A stretch of DNA of 64,000 nucleotides from Evernia prunastri (GCA_003184365.1 NKYR01000057.1:162695-226694), one strand, 5' to 3'. Positions 37,344 to 48,519 are shown, counted from the first letter of the stretch. Notes: generated by a model not told the origin, from the letters alone. Made by a program: numbers and translations.

Positions 37344-39093
37344 AAACAATTGGTGTAGGGATCACAGGCGCAACGTCATCCGAAACATCAGTAATGCGCT
37401 GCTCATTCAGTGCCTCCCCTGCAGCGGATGCTGATACTGTGAGACGTTGCCGCTTGTTAGGGGACTCATGTGCACTGGTGTCTTCTTCGGGGTCCACGTA
37501 TAGGGGACGTTTCTCCACAAAGTGCACATCATTGGCGCGAATAACCTTCTTCTTGGTTAGGTTATACAGCCGGAAGATGGACTCCCCTTCATAGCCTAGA
37601 AGGACACATTTTTCGCTACGATCCACGAGTTTCTTCTGGATGCGCTTCAACGCGTAAGCGATGGAGCCGATGGTGCGCAAATGAGACAGAATGGGTCTCC
37701 GATGGTACATGGCTTCGAAGGGTTTAGCCACGGTTCTGGTATTGGGCGATCGCAGGATTAGGTAGTTGCTAGTCGCCACGATTTCCGGCCACAAGGATTT
37801 GTTAAGGTTGGAACTCAGCAGAATGGGATGCATCCTATGCAATAGAGTCTGACCAAAACGCTCCGCCGCACCATTCATTTGGGGGTTCCCAGGTACAGTG
37901 GGCTCTTGTTTGATGCCACACTGTAGAAGATGAACCAGAAAGGCCTGGGTGATATACTCACCACCATTGTCGAGGCGAATGCGACAGATTTTGAAGCCTA
38001 AGGATTCCAGATAGGCTTTGAACCTAAGAAACATGGCGAAGGTTTCATTTTTGTGACGAATACAGTAGACTTCAGAATAGCAGGTGAAATCATCTTTGAA
38101 TGTCACAAAGTACCTAGCGCCATTGACACCTGTAGGGGACAGAGGCCCTACGAGGTCACTATAAACAAATTCGCCTGGACGGATGCCAGGCGCAGTGGGA
38201 CTATCATGGGGGACGGCCTTCTGGCGCCCCATGACGCAGCATTCACAGGTGTACTCCTCCGCAATGTCCTTGGTGAAATCCACACCTACCGCCATGTTGG
38301 GAAGCTTGTTCAGATTGTGCTGGCCTAAATGGCCCATGCGAGCATGCCACAGCTGATGAATGGGATCGGAAGGGACACTATAGGCCGCCAGAGCACTGTT
38401 GGTCTGCCACAAATCCAGGAAGAAGAGGTCTCGATTACGAGTGCCGGTGAGGACAAGGTTGTCATTGATGGCGAGGGTGCAGCCGGCCTTATGGAAGGCA
38501 ACGGCGATGTCGGCGTCTAAAAGCTTACCGACAGACAGGAGATTGACGCCCATGTCAGGCACATGCAACACATTTGGCAGGTTGACAGTGACACGTTTGC
38601 CGGCCACCTCACAGCATAGGGCAACGGTCCCGCGGCCCATAGGCTGGACCTGACTGCCTCCAATCCCCTTAATGGGGCGAGAATGGATTGTTTCGTAGGT
38701 GGTGAACATGGATCGGTCCGCAAAGGAATGGCGAGAGCAACCGGAGTCCACCACAACACGAGAGCTGAGCTCGATGGCATCGGTGGCAGCCATGAGGGTC
38801 ACAAGCTCATCATCGGATGCGGTGAGGATGTCAAAGTCGTCGGAGGGATCCTCAGGGTCCATAGTGGCCATGAGGTTGATGACCTGCTCTTCAGACGCAC
38901 CAAGAATGTTGAAGTCATCGGGACTGGCATCCTGAAGTTCTTCCAGGAAGGCATAGTTGGCATTGAGATAGTCATCCTCCCCTGGAGCGGAGACATTGGA
39001 TGGCGCCTCTTCGATGCGCTTGCGTTTGTTGCTTGGGGCTCCATCTCCTGAAGAAATAGCCTCAATTTTCGCCTTCTTCTTCTTCTCTTCCTG
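37344..39093 (-). CDS. Copia pol, protease and integrase part
   Basis: The frame is open from 39093 (overlapping the gag end) and contains the aspartic protease active site DSGCSRHSF (DSG); the GAG-pre-integrase zinc motif HQLWHARMGHLGQHN with CECC; and the integrase core with DLVGPLSP, FKDDFTCYSEV and the DNGGEY...NGAAERFGQTL catalytic region. It is interrupted at N 37343, beyond which bases 36675-37342 repeat nearly the same sequence. The only differences I noticed there are GTAGCCACAG versus TTAGCCACGG. Confidence 0.88.
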
Positions 39094-39934
39094 TCATGAA
39101 CTTTTCAGGCTTCCAATGAGGGAACTTGGTCCAGCATTTGGCAGGGGGATGACGGTACTTGCGCCCAGCTGCCTTGCATGGATGGCAGATCTCGCGATTG
39201 CCTTCGGAGCCGCCGGAGTTGTTGGATGCAGCCTGTTTTCCCTTGCCCTTACCGTTGCGGGCGGCATACATGGCGAGTCCTCCGGTTCCTTCTTTGGACG
39301 AGATCCTAGCCTCATTCACTGCGGCCACCACAACCTCCTGAAACTTGACGGCCTTGTCGCCAAACAGGTCATGGTTCTGGGTGTAGCTTGACTCGAACAT
39401 ATCGTAAGAGTCGCCCAGTCCCATAAGAAAGATTAGGATTCGCAGAGGTTCGGCGATGGCGAGAGATTTATGGAGGCTAGTAATGTCCGAAGTGACCTTA
39501 CGGAAGTCCTTTTCGTATTGGCGAACCCCACCTTCGCCGAGTGTTAGGCTGAACATTCGGCGCACCAACTCCCTGTAGAGACCTGTGCCCTTGGGTTGAT
39601 AGTCCTTGGCCAGAGCATCGAGCATGGCCTGAGGGTCCTTGCTGTCGAATTCGGCTTCGACCAGTTCGCGACCATTGTCCCCGAGACGATGAAAGATGGC
39701 GGTGCAAGCTCTGTGACTGGTGACATCGTTAAAAGGCGTGAGGTTGTTGAGCACCAACCAATTGTTGATATCTTGCTTCCACCGGCGATATCCTAGGTTG
39801 GACTCCAAAATGGCAATGGAGTTGAGGGGAAATGCACTCCCCCCACCGAATAGATCAGCCGCTGGAGTCGCTGAAGTCGTCGGGGCTGGCGCGTTTCTTC
39901 TGCCGCCTTGCGCGCTGGATTCGCCGCCGGCCAT
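39062..39934 (-). CDS. Copia gag
   Basis: 290 residues forming the retrotransposon capsid/nucleocapsid precursor. Seen: the UBN2/gag-like core (WKQDINNWLVLNNL ... YRELVRRMFSLTLG ... RILIFLMGLGDSYD) and a C-terminal Cys/His cluster CHPCKAAGRKYRHPPAKC in place of a canonical CCHC knuckle. The frame ends in a purine-rich run at 39062, overlapping the pol frame by 32 nt (39062-39093) in +1 register. Partial gag copies repeat at 40108-40511 and 41377-41522 next to N joins. Confidence 0.85.
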   Translation of the reverse strand: MAGGESSAQGGRRNAPAPTTSATPAADLFGGGSAFPLNSIAILESNLGYRRWKQDINNWLVLNNLTPFNDVTSHRACTAIFHRLGDNGRELVEAEFDSKDPQAMLDALAKDYQPKGTGLYRELVRRMFSLTLGEGGVRQYEKDFRKVTSDITSLHKSLAIAEPLRILIFLMGLGDSYDMFESSYTQNHDLFGDKAVKFQEVVVAAVNEARISSKEGTGGLAMYAARNGKGKGKQAASNNSGGSEGNREICHPCKAAGRKYRHPPAKCWTKFPHWKPEKFMTGREEEEGEN

Positions 39935-40107
39935 TGATGCTGGGAGTTAGCGAAGGTGATGATACGTTGGAAGGTGGCACGTAGGATGTAGATAATGACG
40001 GCGATGGTGCCCGAATGGAAGTTTCGGCTTGAGATGGAGTAGGGGATGAAGGCTCTGAAGGCTCTGAAGGCCCTGAAGGCTCTGAAGGCTCTGAAGGCCC
40101 TGAAGGN

Positions 40108-40511
40108 CCTTCGCCGAGTGTTAGGCTGAACATTCGGCGCACCAACTCCCTGTAGAGACCTGTGCCCTTGGGTTGATAGTCCTTGGCCAGAGCATCGAGC
40201 ATGGCCTGAGGGTCCTTGCTGTCGAATTCGGCTTCGACCAGTTCGCGACCACTGTCCCCGAGACGATGAAAGATGGCGGTGCAAGCTCTGTGACTGGTGA
40301 CATCGTTAAAAGGCGTGAGGTTGTTGAGCACCAACCAATTGTTGATATCTTGCTTCCACCGGCGATATCCTAGGTTGGACTCCAAAATGGCAATGGAGTT
40401 GAGGGGAAATGCACTCCCCCCACCGAATAGATCAGCCGCTGGAGTCGCTGAAGTCGTCGGGGCTGGCGCGTTTCTTCTGCCGCCTTGCGCGCTGGATTCG
40501 CCGCCGGCCAT
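40108..40511 (-). pseudogene. Duplicate 5' part of Copia gag after an N join
   Basis: Nearly identical to 39532-39934 (one visible change, GDNGREL versus GDSGREL) and cut at N 40107. Most likely an overlapping contig end or a second element copy, not a true tandem duplication. Confidence 0.75.
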
Positions 40512-41323
40512 TGATGCTGGGAGTTAGCGAAGGTGGTGATACGTTGGAAGGTGGCACGTAGGATGTAGATAATGACGGCGATGGTGCCCGAATGGAAGTT
40601 TCGGCTTGAGATGGAGTAGGGGATGAAGGCTCTGAAGGCTCTGAAGGCTCTGAAGGCTCTGAAGGCTCTGAAGGCCCTGAAGGTTCTGAGGAGTCTGAAG
40701 AGCCTGAAGAGGACGAAGTAGACAAAGGTTCCGGAGGGCTTTTGGTACGAAGACCCAATAACTCAGTGTCGCTTGCGGTGCTGAGGGTGTCTTCGCTGGC
40801 TTCGGATTCGAGGTCTACACTGCTGACGTCTGCTGAAGCAGTGGGAGTGGAATAGGTGCTCTGATCGCTGTCAGAGTCCTCAAGGGTCTTACCGGCACCT
40901 AACAACTGTCGCTGATCTTCGAGTTCTTGTAGAAGGAATGGGAAGTGTTTGTGCGTGGATCTGCGATAGATTCGAGCGACGTTGTTTGAATGGAAGGCAC
41001 TTAGGGGTAAGGATGACTTGATAATGCAGGCTGGTTTCCGATGGGACTGTACTGAATGCAACTGTAGAAGGCGTGTTGACCTCCTTGGAGGGGATTTGAC
41101 GCCCTTCCTTATGCTGTTGCTTCAGCAGGGACTCGGGCCCAGGATATCCGCCTTGCGAGCCGCCGTTGTGAGACTGAGGCTGGTCTGCCATGGTCACAGC
41201 GGTGGGATATTTGCGAAAATGGCGAATTGAAAAATTCGGTGGCAGGGCCCAGCCTCCTTCTTCAGGGGCTTCTGAGGCCGAAATGCTCCACAACAACAAG
41301 GCACCCTTGTTGTTTTGCCTCAC
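40432..41323 (-). CDS. Copia upstream ORF (Ser/Pro-rich), copy 1, frameshifted
   Basis: Upstream of gag and overlapping its start in another frame. It encodes a Ser/Glu/Pro-rich protein with a variable SEP/SGP tripeptide repeat and a basic end (RRRIQRARRQKKRAS). This copy carries a one-base insertion near 41108 (CCTTCCTT versus CCTTCTT in the other copies), which splits the frame into 41323-40889 and 41061-40432. Function unknown. It is probably an extra gag-like or tethering product. Confidence 0.6.
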
Positions 41324-41442
41324 AACGGGCTTTTCTTAAGCGCTCTGTGGGGGAATCGGCCAGTTTAGAATGTTCNTATCCTAGGTTGGACTCCAAAATG
41401 GCAATGGAGTTGAGGGGAAATGCACTCCCCCCACCGAATAGA

Positions 41443-42315
41443 TCAGCCGCTGGAGTCGCTGAAGTCGTCGGGGCTGGCGCGTTTCTTCTGCCGCCTTGCG
41501 CGCTGGATTCGCCGCCGGCCATTGATGCTGGGAGTTAGCGAAGGTGGTGATACGTTGGAAGGTGGCACGTAGGATGTAGATAATGACGGCGATGGTGCCC
41601 GAATGGAAGTTTCGGCTTGAGATGGAGTAGGGGATGAAGGCTCTGAAGGCTCTGAAGGCTCTGAAGGCCCTGAAGGTTCTGAGGAGTCTGAAGAGCCTGA
41701 AGAGGACGAAGTAGACAAAGGTTCCGGAGGGCTTTTGGCACGAAGACCCAATAACTCAGTGTCGCTTGCGGTGCTGAGGGTGTCTTCGCTGGCTTCGGAT
41801 TCGAGGTCTACGCTGCTGACGTCTGCTGAAGCAGTGGGAGTGGAATAGGTGCTCTGATCGCTGTCAGAGTCCTCAAGGGTCTTACCGGCACCTAACAACT
41901 GTCGCTGATCTTCGAGTTCTTGTAGAAGGAATGGAAAGTGTTTGTGCGTGGATCTGCGATAGATTCGGGCGACGTTGTTTGAATGGAAGGCACTTAGGGG
42001 TAAGGATGACTTGATAATACAGGCTGGTTTCCGATGGGACTGTACTGAACGCAACTGTAGAAGGCGTGTTGACCTCCTTGGAGGGGATTTGACGCCCTTC
42101 TTATGCTGTTGCTTCAGCAGGGACTCGGGCCCAGGATATCCGCCTTGCGAGCCGCCGTTGTGAGACTGAGGCTGGTCTGCCATGGTCACAGCGGTGGGAT
42201 ATTTGCGAAAATGGCGAATTGAAAAATTCGGTGGCAGGGCCCAGCCTCCTTCTTCAGGGGCTTCTGAGGCCGAAATGCTCCACAACAACAAGGCACCCTT
42301 GTTGTTTTGCCTCAC
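41443..42315 (-). CDS. Copia upstream ORF (Ser/Pro-rich), copy 2, intact
   Basis: 290-residue version of the same upstream ORF, complete from leader-side Met to stop. A likelier functional start is the internal Met of MADQPQSHNGGSQGGYP. The tail overlaps the gag start (41522) by about 80 nt in a different frame. It has two fewer SEP tripeptides than copy 1, so the two were read from different element copies or alleles. Confidence 0.6.
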   Translation of the reverse strand: MRQNNKGALLLWSISASEAPEEGGWALPPNFSIRHFRKYPTAVTMADQPQSHNGGSQGGYPGPESLLKQQHKKGVKSPPRRSTRLLQLRSVQSHRKPACIIKSSLPLSAFHSNNVARIYRRSTHKHFPFLLQELEDQRQLLGAGKTLEDSDSDQSTYSTPTASADVSSVDLESEASEDTLSTASDTELLGLRAKSPPEPLSTSSSSGSSDSSEPSGPSEPSEPSEPSSPTPSQAETSIRAPSPSLSTSYVPPSNVSPPSLTPSINGRRRIQRARRQKKRASPDDFSDSSG

Positions 42316-42511
42316 AACGGGCTTTTCTTAAGCGCTCTGTGGGGGAATCGGCCAGTTTAGAATGTTCCAGGCTGTGGTCAGACAATGCTGTTGCTGGTTC
42401 CAGCCACGCCGGACAGTCACTATTGGCTCGGTTTTGATAGATCCACTGTTGGTGGAGCGGTGTAGAGGATAACAAGGTCTGAAAATCTCGTTAGCGTGTC
42501 CTACGCAGGGN

Positions 42512-43055
42512 TGCTGAGGGTGTCTTCGCTGGCTTCGGATTCGAGGTCTACACTGCTGACGTCTGCTGAAGCAGTGGGAGTGGAATAGGTGCTCTGATCG
42601 CTGTCAGAGTCCTCAAGGGTCTTACCGGCACCTAACAACTGTCGCTGATCTTCGAGTTCTTGTAGAAGGAATGGAAAGTGTTTGTGCGTGGATCTGCGAT
42701 AGATTCGGGCGACGTTGTTTGAATGGAAGGCACTTAGGGGTAAGGATGACTTGATAATACAGGCTGGTTTCCGATGGGACTGTACTGAATGCAACTGTAG
42801 AAGGCGTGTTGACCTCCTTGGAGGGGATTTGACGCCCTTCTTATGCTGTTGCTTCAGCAGGGACTCGGGCCCAGGATATCCGCCTTGCGAGCCGCCGTTG
42901 TGAGACTGAGGCTGGTCTGCGATGGTCACAGCGGTGGGATATTTGCGAAAATGGCGAATTGAAAAATTCGGTGGCAGGGCCCAGCCTCCTTCTTCAGGGG
43001 CTTCTGAGGCCGAAATGCTCCACAACAACAAGGTACCCTTGTTGTTTTGCCTCAC
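42512..43055 (-). pseudogene. Copia upstream ORF, copy 3, truncated at N
   Basis: The 5' part of the same ORF, cut by N 42511. In this copy the internal MADQ start codon is changed (ATGG to ATCG at about 42920), reading IADQPQ. It continues rightward into the leader with the primer binding site. Confidence 0.6.
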
Positions 43056-43540
43056 AACGGGCTTTTCTTAAGCGCTCTGTGGGGGAATCGGCCAGTTTAG
43101 AATGTTCCAGGCTGTGGTCAGACAATGCTGTTGCTGGTTCCAGCCACGCCGGACAGTCACTATTGGCTCGGTTTTGATAGATCCACTGTTGGTGGAGCGG
43201 TGTAGAGGATAACAAGGTCTGAAAATCTCGTTAGCGTGTCCTACGCAGGGAAGCTGGCAATGTTTCAGGGGTTGTTGATCCTTGGCAGTGCAACGATTTG
43301 GCTGGCGCGGCATGCTGGCCTGACGGAAGCTGGAGAAGTCCCCAGCCATCGATTTTCGTGCGGCCAAAGAACCATTTTGCAGTGGGCAATGCCCATATCA
43401 AGGAGGTTTGCAAAGAGGCCTGTATAGCTACTGCGACTCGTCGCGATGGCCACACCGCAATGCGATGGGCATCAAATGCTTAGAGGTCACTGCAGCCATA
43501 GCTGGCAATAGGTTACCACTGTAGATAAACAGCGCCGGAC

Positions 43541-43558
43541 AAACCCGGGCTCATAACC
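43541..43558 (-). other. Primer binding site, half-tRNA-iMet type
   Basis: Minus-strand GGTTATGAGCCCGGGTTT directly follows ..TTTTTGACA, with no spacer. It is complementary to the anticodon arm of initiator tRNA-Met (GGGCTCATAACC), as in Drosophila copia and other Copia elements that prime from a 5' tRNA half. Confidence 0.7.
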
Positions 43559-43617
43559 TGTCAAAAAGAGGTAGATACTCAAAAGAGCTTAATCTAGATG
43601 ATATTCACATTTCAACA
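43559..43617 (-). repeat. LTR-like terminal fragment next to the primer binding site
   Basis: 59 bp, minus strand TGTTGAAATGTG...TTTTTGACA. Its ends match those of the left LTR but the interior does not. Too short for a whole LTR. The RIP-degraded repeat at 43618 begins immediately after it, so this is either a truncated LTR or a junction formed in assembly. Confidence 0.45.
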
Positions 43618-46497
43618 GTTAGTTAGTGAATTAACTAATAATGTATTCTTTTACGATACTTACTGCGATTTTATTACTTATATTTAATAAATTTTAAACG
43701 AGTTTTTTCATATTAATTCGATCTTAATTAATTAAATTCGAATTTCGAAGTCGTATATTTTTCGTTAATTTAAGAACTTAAATATGTAATTAAAGAATTA
43801 ACTTTTTAAAAATAATTAAAATAATACGATTTAATTTAACGCTTTTAATAATTAAAAGCACTTAACGAAAGTTATCGTAAAAGCACGTAACGATTTTATT
43901 AAAAGAATTAATATTCTTTCGAACGTTTTAAAGTATACGATCGACGATCTCGATATCGTTACGATTTTATATAAAAAATTCGTTTTAGAAAATAAATTCT
44001 ATTATACGAAATAATTTAGCGAGATTAGAATTAATTATTATATTATAAACGAATTAAATAATAATATTTAGAGAGATTTAAAGCGAAAGTAAGCGACATA
44101 ATCGTCTTAAAAAAGAATAAAAGTAATATCGAAAAAAGTTATCGCTATAATCACTTTGAAGTTATTTTAAATTCTTCGTAATACGATATTTTAAAGTATA
44201 ATTTTATTGATAATTTTATAATTATTAAGAAAAAAGAGTTATTTAATACAATTAATAATCGAGTTTTAAATAACGTCAGCAGCTATTATTTAATCGTTAT
44301 TAAAATTATTTTATATTTTATTTTAATTATTAATTTGATAATTGTTACGAGTGTGTCAAGCAGGCACTTGGCAAGTAGCCCTATGGGCTAGGGTCTTGGC
44401 ACACTCTCCCACTATATGTACCATAGTTCCTAGAGATAGCAAGTTCCTTCCTCATCAATAGAATCTTGGTCAACCACCTAGGTACACTCCTAACAATAAT
44501 CGAGTTCTTCGCGTAGAAATCGATTTTAATTATTATTATAATATTAATCGTATTATTGTGAACACTCTAATAGATTAAAGTCGCTAAAAAGTATATCTCT
44601 CGTAAAGTTAATTTTTTTTTAGACGAATTTCAATCAAATAAAGATAGAAATTCTCGACGATAGCTTATTTGACTTACGTATCGTTTAATAAAAAAAGTTT
44701 TTAATAATTAATTTAAAGAATATAAATATAATTATTCGATAATTTAAATATATGAATTAATTAATTTAAAAGAATTTTAAAAATATAAATAGAAATAAAA
44801 GACAAAGAATAAAAGCGATTTAGCGAGCTATTTTGCGAATAAAAAAAAATTAAATACGCTTAACGAAAACTTTTTAAATCTAAAATATCAAAATGTTATA
44901 TTAAAAAAGTTCGTGATATTTTATTACATTAATAGCGCGATATTCTTTTTACTTGATAATATATTTAATTATATATAAAGAAAAAAAGTAATTTATACAT
45001 CTCGCTCGATACTTATTTCATAAATTTAACAAATCGCTAAAATTATAATTAAGTAGAATTATAACGAATAAATTTCGTAAATATCGTTCGTTCTATCAGA
45101 TATCTAGTTTCTTCAAAATTTTATTTTATTCGATATTATTTTATAATAGATCTCTCGTTATATATACATTATAAGAAATAAAAAAAAGATTATTATTTAT
45201 CGTTTATAGATCTTTAAACGATTTGAGATTCGATATATTTAATAGAAGATATCGCAGATAAAATAACTTATCTATATTCGAATTGATATAATAGATACGA
45301 ACGATAATATCTCTTTTTCTTTTACGAACGATTTATTTATTTTAACGATTTTACACTTAGTCGTTTAATATATTAAAATAAAAAAGATTTATTATATTAT
45401 TTCGATTATAACGCGCTTGATTAAGCTTAAAGAAAACTATTAATTTAATTCGACGATTTTTTTATTCGCTTAAAACGTCAGCGAGATCGAAATTATCGTT
45501 ATATTTAATTCTTTATCGATTGAAAAAATAAATTATTAAACGTTTTATAGAAGAATTATAATTATATAATTTAAATTTAAATATTCTTTAGCAGATCTCT
45601 ATAAAGTCTATTTATCGTACGTCTTTATACTTTTAAATCTCGTTTATCGATTTTATTTCTATCGCGTCTATACTTTATTAATCTTCGAATATAATTTATA
45701 AACTAATTCAATCGCTATTCTTATAAACGTATTTAAGGATATATTTATATACTTTAACGTTAGCGTAAATCTCTATATTAATATAAACATTATATTTAAT
45801 CGATAAATAGAAAATGTATAATATATTTAATAATTCTATTTAAAGTTATTTTTTAAGATCGTAATAAATCTACGTCGACGATATTTAAGATATTCGAAGT
45901 TTAATTCGAAAACGATATAATCGTAAAAGTTCTTTAAGAATTTTTTATTATATATATTCTTATTAAAGTCTTAGCATAATAAAATGATATTTATTTTATT
46001 AATGTTATAATAATTATAATTATTATAAAGTATATATCGCGTAATAATAATATATAGATTAGAATATAGACGTTCGTTAAAAATCTTAATATTAAAAATA
46101 ACATTTATTTCAGCGATAATAAAAAATCGATTTTTAGTATATAATATAATAAGAATAAATATATATGAAAGATCGCGTTTTTGAAATTCTATCATATAGA
46201 TATACGTTGATATTCGATTTAAATAAATAAGTTAGAATTAGAATTAACGCGAAATTTGAATCGATCGTACTTCGTTCTTAGTGAGAAAGAAGAAAAAATT
46301 AACGATATCGTAAAACTTATAAATAGAAATTATAGCGTTCGAGATTTTAAATCGTATTGAAAAGATCTTTAAATAATAAAAGAATAATCTATTTTAATCG
46401 TTTAATTAATATCTTATTAAGCTACGAGAAGAAGATATATAGATTATCTCTACGAAAGAATATAAGTATTTATTAAGCATCTTCTTTTTTAGAATAA
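43618..46497. repeat. RIP-degraded repeat X, copy 1 (interrupted by a solo LTR)
   Basis: AT-rich sequence with stops in all frames. It aligns base for base, in reverse orientation, with 59476-62290. For example, the stretch around 43740 (TTCGAATTTCGAAGTCG) pairs with the reverse of about 62130, and the one around 45235 with the reverse of about 60790. About 2.7 kb is shared. I cannot identify the coding content after mutation. Confidence 0.75.
44343..44495. mobile_element. Solo LTR, 153 bp, with ATAAT target duplication
   Basis: GC-normal insert TGTTACGAGTG...CTCCTAACA, bounded by inverted TGTTA/TAACA. The direct repeat ATAAT flanks it at 44338-44342 and 44496-44500. The inverted copy of repeat X near 61535-61565 carries the uninterrupted site. 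The insert is not RIP-mutated although its surroundings are. Confidence 0.85.
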
Positions 46498-46537
46498 ATA
46501 ACTCGCATTATGAATTGAATTCATAGATCTATACTTG
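46498..46537. repeat. Terminal motif of the Helitron-like family, no 5' partner
   Basis: Contains TGAATTGAATTCA (hairpin) followed by TAGATCTATACTTG, the same end as the elements at 54373, 55666 and 57020. The matching start was lost where repeat X was truncated. The sequence to the right (46538 on) is RIP-mutated Copia. Confidence 0.6.
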
Positions 46538-48112
46538 TTTTTAATAGAACGAGAATAAATTATTTTATAAATAATAAATATAAATCGATTCGTAAAGAAA
46601 TGACGAAAGTAGTCGAAGTTTATTATGATACGAAAGTTAAGTTTAATAATATCGATTATTAGACGCGATAAAAAAGATTAAAATTATTACTATTAATACT
46701 GATAATAATTATAAGATTTATAATCTATTCATTAGAGACGTCGAGAATATTATAATTATCGAGTTTCTCGAGAGTATAATTAATATTAAGATAGTCGTTT
46801 TTTTTCTAAAGTCGAGACTTTTAATAATATTTTCTTAATACGCTTTCGCTTATTATTTAACGAATTATTTTTAAAAATAATAATAACCTTTATCTTTATC
46901 TTCTTCTTCTTCTTGATTATAAACTTTTTAAACTTAAAATAAAAAAATTTGATTTAATATTAAACGAAGAGATATTTATATTTACGATTAATCGCTTTAT
47001 ATAAAAAATAAGTTTCGCGATTATTATTATTATTAGCGTTCTTCGTAAACTTATCTTTATCTTTATTATTACGATAAATAAGTATAATAATATTAAAATC
47101 GATTAATAAAATACGACATTCTTTATTTACGACAATTAGAATAATTTTATTAAATTTAATATAGTTTTTATTGTAAAATTTATAAATTTAAATATAAATT
47201 ATACAAATAAATCGATTAAATAGATCTTCGAAAGAATTAGATTGTCGTCTAAATTAGCGATCTTAATATTAATTCTTTAAAACTTCTTCTCGTATTAACG
47301 AACTTTATTTTTAAAATTAAAGATAATAATACGAAGCTTCTTTATAAACTTTATATAGAGATTAAAATCGATTAATTTATAATTTTCGATAATAAGATTA
47401 AACGTTATTTCGAAATCTTCGACGTATTTTTTAATAAATTAACGCTTATTATAATTTAGACGATTTCGAATTATCGCGAATATACGAGATTTTTTAATAT
47501 TAATAAAGAAAAAGAGATTGTTAATAATAAATTAGTTATCGATATTTTCGCGTTATAAACGATAAGCTAATTATTTGATTATTTAAATATCGTTGAAAGA
47601 GCTTAAAGAAAAGCGAAAAGATAACACGTAGAATATTGATAAGAATAATAATAAAGATATTAATAATAACGATTCGATTATCGTTTTAGATGAGATATCG
47701 ATCGAAAAGATTTTAGAGAATATTTTTGAGAATAATTGTTTTAAAGAAGACGACGAAGTCTTCGCATAAAGATTAAATAATTCGATATTACTAATAATGT
47801 TAAAAATATCTTCGCTGATTTCGAAATTAATATTATTATCGTTTAACGATATAATAAGAGTGAAATAACTTTAATCGCTATTAAAATTCTTAAGAATCTT
47901 ATCATTATTTAATAATTATCGTTAATCTTCGAGTTCTTACAAAAGAAGTAAAAACTACTTATACGTAAATCTACGATAAATTCGAATAACGTTATTAAAA
48001 TAAAAGACACTTAGAGATAAAAATAATTTAATAATACATATTAGTTTTCGATAGGATTATATTAATTATAATTATAGAAGACGTATAAATCTTTTTCTTG
48101 AAGAGAATTTAA
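46538..48112 (-). mobile_element. RIP-mutated Copia relic D (pol start, gag, upstream ORF)
   Basis: Aligns with intact Copia about 38660-39930 and the upstream ORF by C-to-T/G-to-A changes only. For example CGATTCGTAAAGAAATGACG at about 46590 corresponds to CGGTCCGCAAAGGAATGGCG at 38710, and TCTTCGAGTTCTT near 47930 is unchanged. No open frames remain. It is cut at 48113 by the LTR of relic B. Confidence 0.8.
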
Positions 48113-48280
48113 TGTTAAGATTATGTGGTAGAATACTTAGTTGTATTAACTATCTTAGAAATATTAGTAGTAATCGATATTTGACACTAACTACAAATTA
48201 TAGTGTCATATCTAATAATGATATGAACTGCATAATAAAGACTACACACCGCTTTTTATAAATCGTATCGTTATTCTTAA

Positions 48281-48368
48281 TAACATATTAATGACATTAT
48301 AATAACGTATCAACGACATTGTAATAACGCATTAATGACATGACAATAACGTATTAATGACATTGCAA
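48281..48368. repeat. Four tandem 22-bp repeats
   Basis: Four consecutive units of the form TAACGTATTAATGACATTGC plus two bases, with 2-5 differences each. Confidence 0.85.
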
Positions 48369-48519
48369 TGACAGACTTCAATAACATGTCACTAAAATTA
48401 CAGTAATATGTTTATAATACTGTAAGATTACAATAATATCAACTATTGAAATTTTAGCTAAATACTATACTATGAACTGAATAGTCTAGAAATCTCCGTC
48501 ACTATAAATTTGGATTAAT

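Larger units (their letters stand above)
34994..43617 (-). mobile_element. Ty1/Copia LTR retrotransposon, GC-normal but assembly-disrupted
   Basis: In minus-strand order: leader with primer binding site (43558-43541), Ser/Pro-rich upstream ORF, gag, pol (protease, integrase, reverse transcriptase, RNase H), purine-rich tract, 3' LTR. The order protease-integrase-RT-RNase H defines Copia. Five single Ns (35583, 37343, 40107, 41376, 42511) mark contig joins. Segments of about 0.4-1 kb repeat across the last four, so the real element is shorter than drawn. GC content is normal, unlike its RIP-mutated relatives to the right. The terminal sequences at the two ends share only their extreme bases, so left and right may come from different copies. 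Confidence 0.85.

Noticed and set aside
36675..38011. 668-bp tandem duplication in pol as a real rearrangement
   Set aside because: The two copies meet exactly at a single N and are near identical; overlapping contig ends explain it better.
44350..44505. CGAGT as target duplication of the 44.3-kb LTR
   Set aside because: It would give an element without TG..CA ends; ATAAT with TGTTA...TAACA ends fits, and the empty site agrees.
45860..45900. TACGTCGACGATATT, readable as YVDDI, suggesting an RT in repeat X
   Set aside because: Surrounding residues do not extend into a recognisable RT and stops flank it; one short motif in RIP-mutated DNA is not enough.
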